Source: Zizania palustris
Lineage: Eukaryota; Streptophyta; Magnoliopsida; Poales; Poaceae
Assembly (NCBI GenBank): GCA_019279435.1
Contig: JAAALK010000289.1
Span: 11,228,342 to 11,292,341 of the forward strand
Reading direction: 5' to 3'
Length of the DNA: 64,000 nucleotides
Positions 56,497 through 64,000 of this stretch are shown piece by piece. Made by a program: the position numbers and the translations under genes. Under the pieces are notes generated by a model, which worked only from the letters and a program-made list of their open reading frames with translations, had not been told where the DNA came from and did not search any database. Position 1 is the first letter of the stretch; each line of letters starts with the position of its first letter.

Positions 56497-56905
56497 AAAT
56501 TAATAGCATTATCTATATTGAGCAAATTAATTAACCATCATAGAGAAAATATTGAGCACAAAAATGAACAAAGCATCATAGAGCATAAATTAATGAGAGA
56601 GCATTGCGTTGCACGAATAAATTTGCGAAAACAATAAAATTAAAATAAATTTTCACACACATCCTCAAATTGCACAAATTAATAGCATTATCTTTATTGA
56701 GAAAATTAATTAACCATCATATAGCAAATATTGAGCAAAAAATGAACAAAGCATCATAGAACACAAATTAATGAAGAGAGCAATGCATTGCATGAATAAA
56801 TTTGTGAAAACGACAAAATTAAACTAAATTGTCACACATATCCTCATATTGCACAAATTAATAGAATTATCTTCATTGAGCAAATATTGAGCACAAAAAT
56901 AAGGA
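56497..56905. repeat. 179-bp tandem repeat, 2.3 copies
   Basis: Units start at 56497, 56676 and 56855 with AAATTAATAG(C/A)ATTATCT. Copies 1 and 2 are full length with scattered differences; copy 3 stops near 56905. It is AT-rich. No ORF is present. Confidence 0.95.
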
Positions 56906-57140
56906 GGACCTTAGGAAGTGAAGGATGCAACCGATGTGGCACGCGGTGAGTTGGAACGGAACGGCGGAGTAGAGGCCACATGGGACATAACGGACGGCCA
57001 TGCATGATGGAACGTATGGCCGGGATGGAACGGAGAATGGTGGGGGTGGTGAGGAGCATGAAGGCGATTATGACGACAGTAAAGCGCTAGGGTTAGGGTT
57101 GCAAGAATTGAAAGCGTACCGATTCACTTCGAGGCCCGCC

Positions 57141-57148
57141 TATTTATA
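57141..57148 (-). promoter_or_regulatory. Putative CACTA internal promoter TATA box
   Basis: TATTTATA on the plus strand (TATAAATA on the minus strand). It sits just inside the AGTGACGGGTGG repeats and before a GC-rich leader (57060-56920), so it suits transcription of the minus-strand transposase-like gene. Confidence 0.55.
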
Positions 57149-57156
57149 AGCGGGAA

Positions 57157-57740
57157 TCATCAGTGATGGGTGGTAACTACCACCTGTCACTGTGGGAAGT
57201 CATCAGTGACGGGTGGTAACTATCACCCGTCACTGAGGTGAGTCATCAGTGATGGGTCATAGTTATCACCCTTCACTGATGATTAAAAAGAGCACAACAC
57301 TTGTGCAGTACACATATAAACCGCACAAGTGTGTGATACTATTATTACTAATGCCACCACATAAGTATTGTGCTTCTGGTAAACGAAGCCATGACATAGT
57401 TCGTGAGGAATGACACCTGGTCCGATGCTTCCACATGCTTGTGGATGCATCGAGCCAGGAAACATCCACCACAAACCCCCATGGCAAAGGAAGAAGGCAA
57501 GAAGAGTAAGAACAAAAATATGATGTTTTGAAGTCCAAATGCAAGCAACCTAAAGGATGGCTATAGCAATTAATGTGCTAGCTACTTACCTCCACTAACT
57601 GCCAGCAATAATGAGATCAAAATAGTACTTTCAAAAAATAATGTTTAGTGGCTGGCAGTATTGTTTCCCCGTCAGTAATGGTCATTAGTGACGGGCAGTA
57701 GTTATTGCTCGTCACTAATGAGTAGTATTTCTAGAATTCA
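57157..57740. repeat. CACTA right subterminal repeats and degenerate terminus
   Basis: TCAGTGAYGGGTGGTAACTA and reverse units occur three times in 57157-57282. Further TTAGTGACGGGCAG and CTCGTCACTAA units occur at 57655-57720. The end (57721-57740) reads AGTAGTATTTCTAG then AATTCA instead of TAGTG. ORFs predicted in 57266-57548 are not supported. Confidence 0.75.
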
Positions 57741-58882
57741 TGTTATGGCATAGCACAGCAGACTGCATATATATATTACATACCTAAATCAGGAGTTTTC
57801 CATATTTCAAGTTATGGATCATATTGCAAATATATATTACATACCAAAATTAGTTCAAATTGTACAAATCACCCACATATCTCAGTATTTGAACACATGT
57901 ACAACACTTGCATATGTATATATACAATTTAAACTTTACACTTTTCAACACATGTACGTCTCTATTTTCTCACTTTCTTAATGTACAATCCTTCAAAATG
58001 GTCGGAGTGCAGGTACAGAGTTTGCTCGTCTGGTTTAACTTGTGCCATAATTTAGGTGGCGAAAGGTGGTATCTCATCAAACTGATTATACTCGTCCTCA
58101 TCAACCACATTTTCAACACCCACAATCCATCTCTTTCCAGCTAGGACAACATGAAGTTTCTTATTTGTCATATTAGGCACATAGAAAACTTTAGCAACTT
58201 GTTTAGCGAGCAAGAAAGGTTCGTCTTTATAGCCGACCTTAGTTAGATTTACACTTGTGAATCCATACTTGTCGATCGTAATGCCTTTTGCACCATTGAC
58301 CCAACGGCATCAAAACAGAGGTACCTTGAACCCTAGGTAGTCAAGTTCCCAAATATCCTCTATCTGACCATAATATGTGCTCTTTACATCGTTATTGTCA
58401 TAGGCATCAATATGAACACCAATGTTCTTGTTTGTGATCTTGCTATCTTGATCAACTATGTCGAATGTGTAACCATTTATATGATAATCTCTATATGTTG
58501 TAACAGTGTGTATAGGTCCTATTGCTAGGTGCTTGGTCGATTTGCTCACTAGGGTTTTCGATCGTGCGATCCGATCCCAAAACCAGATATTGAACCTTTT
58601 CATGTGGTGTTTTGCGATCCAAGATTCGGTACGACATGGGTTCTCTGCATAGAGCATGTGCTTATGCTCAACGATGTATGATGAGACTTCGCTCGATTGT
58701 TGCAACAAGAGGAAATGAGTTTGGTCATATGCCTTTCGATTTGGAGTAATTGTTTGCTTGCCCAAGATCCCTTCACCTGCTAGTTTACCCTCATGGCAAG
58801 AGTGAGGCATACCAATTGGGTTATTCGGGTCTATGCACTCGAGACACCACTCTACTACCTCCTCTCTAGAGTAACCTTGTGT
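57741..58882 (-). pseudogene. CACTA transposon fragment with DUF4216-like protein
   Basis: From 58882 leftwards the frame reads EEVVEWCLECIDP, GMPHSCHEGKLAGEG, HFLLLQQSSEVSSYIVEHK, matching the segment between DUF4218 and DUF4216 in TNPD-type CACTA proteins. The DUF4216-type domain follows: DYHINGYTFDIVDQD, KNIGVHIDAYD, YYGQIEDIWELDYLGFKV, YGFTSVNLTKVGYKDEPF. It ends at a stop at 57964-57962. Internal stops lie at 58310-58308 and about 58050. The transposase core (TNP2) that should precede it is absent, cut off at 58883 by a gypsy LTR. Sequence left of 57960 is AT-rich and non-coding. Confidence 0.75.
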
Positions 58883-59325
58883 TGATAGCGAAAAATGGCA
58901 TTAATGGTCAAAATTATCAAAATATCACTTTTTGGTAGTTTTACCGAAAATATGCCGAGACCTGGCACAGGCCGGTTCAACCGACCATGTAGGCTCGGTT
59001 CAACCGGCCATGTAGGCCCGGTCGGACCGGCCTTATGGGCTCGGTCAGACCGGCCAAGTCTTTGTCCGAGTCCAATTAGATAATTTCGGGGGATTTCTAT
59101 CCCTAATTGATTTTAGATGACTTGGACTCATGCACAATTCCAATTAGAAGCCCAGGAACTCATGTCCCACCTCTATAAATAGAGGCAAGGCCAATTCAAG
59201 GGACCCCTCCCCACAAAAAACTTAATAGATCCAATTTATTATCTACCTTGAATCACATTTTTTTCTTTGCACTAGTTTTAGTCTAGCACGTACATCTTTG
59301 TTGGTTTGTGCTGTAAACCATCTTT
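58883..59325 (+). repeat. Truncated LTR of a tat-type gypsy relative (U3 and TATA)
   Basis: It starts TGATAGCGAAAAAT...AATGGTCAAAATTATC, closely like the LTR start at 59326. It holds a 23-bp tandem repeat and a TATA box in CTCTATAAATAGAGG (about 59171-59185). It ends without a matching 3' terminus where the next LTR begins. It differs from 59326-60527 in the middle, so it is a sister family rather than a duplicate. Confidence 0.7.
58969..59058. repeat. 23-bp tandem repeat in LTR U3 (about four copies)
   Basis: Units start near 58969, 58992, 59015 and 59038 with the consensus GGCTCGGTTCAACCGGCC then ATGTA. Each unit contains a short inverted repeat, CCGGTN-NNACCGG. Confidence 0.85.
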
Positions 59326-60527
59326 TGATAGCAAAAAATTAAATTAATGGTCAAGATTGTCAAAATATCAATTTTTGTAATTTTGGCCGAAAATACACAA
59401 GTCCTGGATTAGGCCAAAGCCATACAGGGCCGAAGGCCCATTGAGCCTTGGGCTTCGGAAGCCTTCCAGTGGCCTGCTACCTTCGGCCTAAAGGCCATCG
59501 GAGGACTGCCTCACCGAAGCTTCGGCCCAAGGAGCAGGCTTCGATAGGCCTTGCCGAAGGCCCACTTCGGGTTGTTTGGAGATAGAGTTTGAGTCTGATT
59601 CTAGCTATTTTTATCCCTAAAACATGATTAGTCCTAATCCTACTAGATTAATCTTGGAGGTAAGAAGACTAGCCCCTATAAATATAGGGGTGAGGCCGGT
59701 TCATGAAACCCCCCAACACAAATCAATCACAAAGACCTAGCTTTGAACCGTACCTTTACTTTTTATTTACTTTTCTGCAACCTTCGTGGGTTTGCCTGGA
59801 AGCCCTCCGCCGGCCACACCGAAACCATGGTAAGCCTTGTTACTTTGCTCGTGAAGTATCCGCTAATCTAAGTAATAGATTTCTACCTTCGTTTCCCTAC
59901 TGCAACACTTAGCAGATTCAGTCCCCATGCCGAATTGACACTTGATCTTTGTTCTGTTGCAGGTTTTCACGCTCGGAGCCCCTTCGCCGGAGGTGTCCGA
60001 AGCCAGGAAGCTAGTTTCGGAGGTTGCCAGAATACACTTCGGTGGAACCTTGCTTCGACTACCTGTGCCGGACCTGTCACGCCGTAAGGCTTCGTCACGC
60101 CTACACTTCGCTACGGACAAAGTCACACCAGTGCATTGCGTTGAATATTTTTGTCGTGTCAGAGACCTCGCACCGAACCCCGCTGTTTAGAGGTGAATTC
60201 GCATCGAGATCTGTTCGGAGCCTGCCTTTGGCCAAATCAATCCGAACACCGAAGGCCCCCTTCGGTGAAACCCTTCGCACAACATACTTCGAATCAGTTA
60301 GGCTCCATTCAGCTAGCTAGTTTATTTTATTTAATATATTTCTTTTTGGCTAATTGGATTATTTGCTTGTGATCTGATTACCTAGAGACTCTAGACCCCT
60401 TGCCACTGTTAAGGGTAGTCAGAACGAGACGTCAGTGTTGTGTTACTCTTAGGCTTGTTCCTAAGTATCCACACACTTTTGGATCGTCAAACTGACCCAA
60501 GTGCGGGGGCACGTTTTCGTGTCAACA
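59326..60527 (+). repeat. 5' LTR of the right-hand tat-type gypsy
   Basis: 1202 bp, TGATAGCAAAAAATT to ...CGTGTCAACA. TATAAATA at 59677-59684 lies in CCCCTATAAATATAGGGG. U3 and R are rich in CCGAAGGCC/GGCTTCGG words. Small duplicated blocks such as GTAAGCCTTGTTACTTTGC/CGTGAAGTATCCGC mirror those in the LTR at 3610-3720. Confidence 0.88.
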
Positions 60528-60530
60528 TAC

Positions 60531-60553
60531 TTTTTGGCGACTCCGCTGGGGAA
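60531..60553 (+). other. Primer-binding site of right-hand tat-type gypsy
   Basis: TTTTTGGCGACTCCGCTGGG starts 3 nt after the LTR end. It is identical in its core to the site at 2898-2917. Confidence 0.75.
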
Positions 60554-60565
60554 AGCTACGCCAAC

Positions 60566-62345
60566 ATGATGGGTACATCTACATCGGCCGTAGGCACGTC
60601 TACAACGACTACTACATCTACATCACTGATAGATCCCATGGTAGGCACAGATATTGACAACCGCAACATCATGATGCCTACCCTTGAAGATATTCCAGAA
60701 GAAGACCGAGAAGAGATCGAGGAAAAGATGAAGGCACTATGAGACCTCATGCTTGGAAGCTATGTTAAGACACACGCGGGCTTCAACAAGCGTGATGTCA
60801 ACATCCTCGACCTTGCTCGGACCCAGGTAACAGTAGTATCGCCTCGTTTAACTTCTTTAGAAATTGAGCAAAAAAATAGCCGCATCGCTAGATCAAGCTG
60901 TTAGCACTACGCTAGCCAACCATTTAGATTCAGCAGTTAGCTCTCAGGTAGAGGCAACACTTAGAATGTTTGGCTTTACTGAGGCAATACCTCCAGCTCT
61001 GATTGCTAGCGTACCTCTGATAAATCACATTTACAGCAGAACTGACGGTAGTTTCGACAAAGCCATTACGTCTCTGGCCTCGACATCTATGGCTAAGACC
61101 AGTCACCATGCTTACGGCTAGACTAGCACTGCCTACTATGTGCCACCTCCACCTACACCTACGCTAGTTTTTCCCACGCTACTCGTGCCACATGCACAAG
61201 CACATAGGCCCGAACACGCCATACATCCTGAGCTAGCGCATGAGGAGAACCCCCGCGGCCGACACGCCGACATATCGCCGCATGTCATGCCCCCTCACAA
61301 GAGACGCGCGTAGGCAGTAGGCCAAGATGACATAGAGGAGCGAATCAGCGCGCTGTTTAGGGAGTGCACCGGTTTTGTGCCTAGGGGATGGGTCAGGGTC
61401 TACCGGAAACCGTACCCCGACCATTTCGACACAATACCTTACCCTCACGGCTATAGAGTACCTGAGTTCACCAAGTTCGATGGTGAGGGTAACAAAACCA
61501 CACTAGAGCATGTCAGTCAGTTCTTAGCATAGTGGAGAGAAGCTAGTGGGTCGGACGCTTTAAAACTTAGACTATTTTCTCTTTCTCTATCTGGCACCGC
61601 TTTCACTTGGTTTTTGGTGCTCCCGCCGAACTCTTTCCAAATGTGGGCTGAATTAGAACAAAAGTTCCATGACTATTTTTATACAGGTGAGACAAAATTT
61701 AGGCTTTCACACTTGACATCGATTAGACAGAAGTCTAACGAAAGTGTTTCTGAGTATATCAAATGCTTTAGAGATACCATAAACCGAAGTTTTAGTCTTA
61801 ATATTTCAGAAAGGGATTTGGCGGATCTAGCTTTCAATGGGTTGCGTTCTGAGATTAAAGAGAGGCTAGACAACCAAAACTTTTTAGAAGTTAGCCAAGT
61901 CTTACAACAGGCTCTAGTCCAGGAAGGCCGAGCCAAGGATAAAAAGTTTATTAAAACATTTAACAAGCTTAGGGTTGAAGTCCACATCATGGAGCACTCC
62001 AACGAGGAAGAATCAGAGGATGAAGAAGATTCGGCTAACATGTACGTGGCTGAATGGATTTGGAACGCTAAGAGCAAACCCGTTACTTGCTCCGAGTTAC
62101 GGCCATCTCCTACCAAGAATCGGCCTAGCGAAGTCAAATACTCATTTTATATAACTAAGTGCGATAAAATATTTGATTTCCTCTTGATAAACTAGCTTCT
62201 CAGGTTGCCTAAAGGCCAAGTCATTCCATCTGCCGACGAGCTAAAGAAACGCCCCTACTATAAGTGGAATGATTCGTATTCACATTATACTAACGACTGC
62301 AATATTTTTCGTCGTCAGGTTCAATTGGCCATAGAAGAAGGATGA
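60566..62345 (+). pseudogene. gag: Tat-lineage gag, right-hand copy (stops and frameshift)
   Basis: ATG at 60566 (MMGTSTSAVGTS). It follows the copy at 2882-1124 throughout: DIDNRNIMMPTLEDIPEED, YRKPYPDHFDTIPYPHGYR, FTKFDGEGNKTTLEHVSQF, FHDYFYTGETKFRLSHL, ISERDLADLAFNGLRSEI, and a Cys/His stretch YYKWNDSYSHYTNDC. Breaks: TGA at 60740, one extra A in an A-run near 60870 that shifts the frame, and TAG at 61119, about 61311, about 61530 and 62193, then TGA near 62343. Several are single transitions from CAG or TGG codons seen in the other copy. Confidence 0.88.
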
Positions 62346-63470
62346 TTGACGATAAAAAGGTACTAATTCGTCTAGAGTAGGCTGAGTCAACTAAAGAAAT
62401 GTCAGCATATCTCCTTTAGCTAGGGCTCGCAAGAAACCAAAGGTCACATATCAGATGCTGTTGAACAAACACCAGAGAAAAGCCAAGGAAACAGGACCCC
62501 ATAAAAAATGCTAAGACAGCCAAAGGGACAAGATAGTCGGAGGATGGCTTCGGACCACAGTGGTCAAATCCTCCGCACGGTGGCTTCGGACCACAGTGGC
62601 CAAACCCTCCGCCTAGTGGCTTCGGACCCTAGTGGCTGAACCCTCCGCATAGCGAGTTCGGGCCTCAGTGACCGAACCCTTCACACAATGAGTTCAGACC
62701 CCAATGGTCGGGCTCAACTCTGCTCTAGGCAAACACTCCGACAGAAGGCTTCGGCCCACAATGGCCGAACGTACCTCTGGCCTAGCAGGACCCTTTGCTA
62801 ATATGGTCCGAAATACCTTCGACATGGCCGAACCCCCCTCTGGGCAATGGGTTTGGCTCCTAGTGGGCAAAGCCACTGGAGCCACCGATGCCTCCGCCAT
62901 ATAATTGGGCAGGGACCCCGTGGGCTCAGTACACTTCGCCTCCCGTGTACCCTTCATAGAATAACGTTGTCCCTTGTTTTCCATCAGAGTATTATAACTG
63001 GCAGGGACAAACAGACACAGCAAAGGGAGACATCGTCCACAGGTTGTCCGTAGTACCTTCGAATCGACTCACATAGGACGGAGCCAAAGGAGATGGATGC
63101 GAAGAGGCGAGGGTTAGGGAGTCTGAAGCCATCACATTCAAAGTAGGGTCTCAGGAAGTCCCAATCCCAAAGGTCCCCTCGCTGAAGCCTGATAGAGGTA
63201 AGTCCCTTGATCCAGCCGAGGCCAGCACCGGAGCCAGGTCTGATCGGCCGAACGAGGCCAGTCTGACCGACAGGGTTCGTAGCGAAGTATCCTCCGATTA
63301 TGAAACACACGAGGCCGACCTGGGTGGTACCCCTTCGGCTAAAAATCACAGAAACAAAGCGGTGGTGCCTGGTACAAAGCCACAACCATCTTAGGCACCT
63401 CTAGGCATGTCCAAATCATAGAAAAGGCATCTACAGCGCCTAAGGGCACACAAGATGCGTGAGAAAAATG
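62346..63470 (+). other. Gag-protease spacer of tat-type gypsy
   Basis: The first part still codes for the family motif KVLIRLE...AESTKEM (about 62355-62400). The rest is a CTTCGG/GCCGAA-rich stretch with tandem repeats (62545-62724), then GC-rich sequence to 63470 with weak Pro/Gly/Arg coding in changing frames. No separate gene is supported. Confidence 0.6.
62545..62724 (+). repeat. 36-bp tandem repeat encoding a 12-residue unit (five copies)
   Basis: Units start at 62545, 62581, 62617, 62653 and 62689. In one frame the first two encode GFGPQWSNPPHG and GFGPQWPNPPPS. Copy 3 has a stop at the Gln position and copy 4 at the Trp position. Degenerate copies follow to about 62780. Confidence 0.9.
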
Positions 63471-64000
63471 CCGAGGATGAAAGAGATGATATCTTTGAGG
63501 AGATCCGCCCTCAGCCAGCTACAAGATAGGTATGGAGGATCAAGCCGGTTGAGATAACCAACCCGGCTCCTAGTCCGAGCGACAACGATGACATGCTCGA
63601 CGATGATTATACGCCCATCTCTGAGGGGCCCACGCCTCAGGTGATGGACATCAACGTCATCATGCTGCCCGCCTAGTTCACCCTACCACAAGACGAGGCC
63701 GAGGTCGCTCAGTTGAACCTCGGCCCATGCAATGCTATTTTTGAGAAGCCCGAGGATACGGCTCACCATCTAAAGCCTCTCTACATAAAGGGTCACATTG
63801 ATGGAAAGCCGGTCTCTAGAATGCTTGTCAACAGTGGCGCCACTGTTAACCTAATGCCTTACTCTCTGTTGAAGAAGCTTGGCAGGGCGAGGAAGACTTA
63901 AAGAAAACTAACCTAATGCTCAACGGCTTCAACGGCGAGAGCTCTGAGGCGAAAGGCATACTCTCCATGGAGCAAACGGTAGGTAACAAGACATTGCCAA
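63471..64000 (+). pseudogene. pol: Tat-lineage gypsy protease region (partial; active-site Asp replaced)
   Basis: The frame includes EEIRPQPATR, an acidic stretch (NDDMLDDDY) and then NLGPCNAIFEKPEDTAHHLKP and GHIDGKPVSRMLVNSGATVNLMPY. The retropepsin motif normally reads VDxGAxVN; here the Asp codon is AAC (Asn) at about 63829-63831. Stops lie near 63528 and 63674. A frameshift near 63888 turns EEDL into RKT-stop, after which the other frame continues with LNGFNGESSEAKGILSMEQTV to the window end. RT, RNase H and integrase would lie beyond the window. Confidence 0.85.

Larger units (their letters stand above)
51558..57740 (-). mobile_element. CACTA (En/Spm-type) transposon, transposase-like ORF plus C48 protease
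   Basis: The left end CACTACCATAGAAATG...TTTAGTGACGGGC is a canonical CACTA terminus. The right end (reverse complement TAGAAATACTACTCATTAG then TGACGAGC, about 57705-57735) matches it except that the terminal CACTA is replaced by TGAATTC. AGTGACGGGTG subterminal repeats flank both ends. Coding remnants run right to left: a TATA box at 57141, then transposase-like exons (55907-53580), then a C48 protease (53180-52400). A gypsy fragment, a foldback and tandem repeats lie inside. An alternative is that the right terminus lies beyond 58882 and the DUF4216 fragment belongs to the same element. Confidence 0.75.
59326..64000 (+). mobile_element. Tat-lineage Ty3/gypsy element, 5' part (runs off window)
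   Basis: The 5' LTR (59326-60527) is followed by the PBS, gag, a long spacer with tandem repeats, and the protease; pol continues past 64000. Gag and LTR are the same family as the minus-strand element at 1124-3905. All coding parts carry stops or frameshifts. Confidence 0.88.

Noticed and set aside
58969..59058. Possible CRISPR-like spaced repeats
   Set aside because: Units are directly adjacent without spacers and lie in an LTR of a plant retroelement.
59505..59525. Heat-shock-element-like GAAGCTTC
   Set aside because: Only one correctly spaced pair of GAANNTTC; surrounding CTTCGG words do not keep the spacing.

Overview
This window is a block of intergenic heterochromatin from a grass (Poaceae) genome. 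I find no host gene, tRNA, rRNA or CRISPR in it. Essentially all 64 kb is transposable-element sequence, nested, truncated and in both orientations. The grass assignment is inferred from the element types: Sirevirus-like Ty1/copia with multiple polypurine tracts, Tekay-type chromovirus, Tat-lineage Ty3/gypsy, and CACTA (En/Spm) ends carrying the AGTGACGGG repeat. I cannot name a species.

Layout. 1-1123: truncated Copia LTR (minus). 1124-3905: Tat-type gypsy gag plus 5' LTR (minus). 3912-5312: Tat pol fragment (plus). 5313-11193: rearranged non-autonomous Copia (minus) whose middle is inverted. 11194-13849: Tat pol plus LTR with gag deleted (minus). 13850-14382: C-rich unassigned segment. 14383-14909: Tat LTR fragment (minus). 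14910-23956: Tekay-type chromovirus (plus) with a 3.1 kb 5' LTR, an extra ORF before gag, a gag-pol ORF with four premature stops, and a 3' LTR cut after 317 bp. 23957-44025: Sirevirus-like Copia 'B' (plus), split by a complete Sirevirus-like Copia 'C' (minus, 27729-39005) flanked by a GCTTT target-site duplication. 44026-51555: degenerate Copia 'D' (minus), same family as B, tail-to-tail with it. 51558-57740: CACTA element (minus) encoding a plant transposase-like ORF and a C48 (Ulp1-like) protease remnant, itself holding a gypsy 3'-end fragment, a foldback and tandem repeats. 57741-58882: second CACTA fragment with a DUF4216-like gene. 58883-59325: LTR fragment. 59326-64000: Tat gypsy (plus) running off the window, same family as the element at 1124-3905.

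How it works together. None of the elements looks autonomous, but each is broken differently. The chromovirus keeps its catalytic residues and is stopped by nonsense codons. Copia B keeps a long open RT/RNase H frame but has lost the RT motif A aspartate and the integrase glutamate. Copia D and the gypsy at 11.2-12.7 kb have each lost the block carrying the RT YxDD motif by internal deletion. The right-hand Tat element has Asn for the protease active-site Asp. The nesting gives a relative order: Copia C entered Copia B, and the chromovirus entered an older Tat LTR. Junctions with microhomology, a templated filler in one Copia C LTR, and missing LTR halves indicate repeated illegitimate recombination after insertion.

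The most unusual features for follow-up are the chromovirus extra ORF (18132-18938), the C48 protease exon set in the CACTA element, the 12-residue tandem repeat between gag and protease in the right-hand Tat element, and a CCGAAG/CTTCGG-rich LTR composition shared by unrelated Copia and gypsy families. Homology calls are recognised from sequence motifs by eye; no database was searched.
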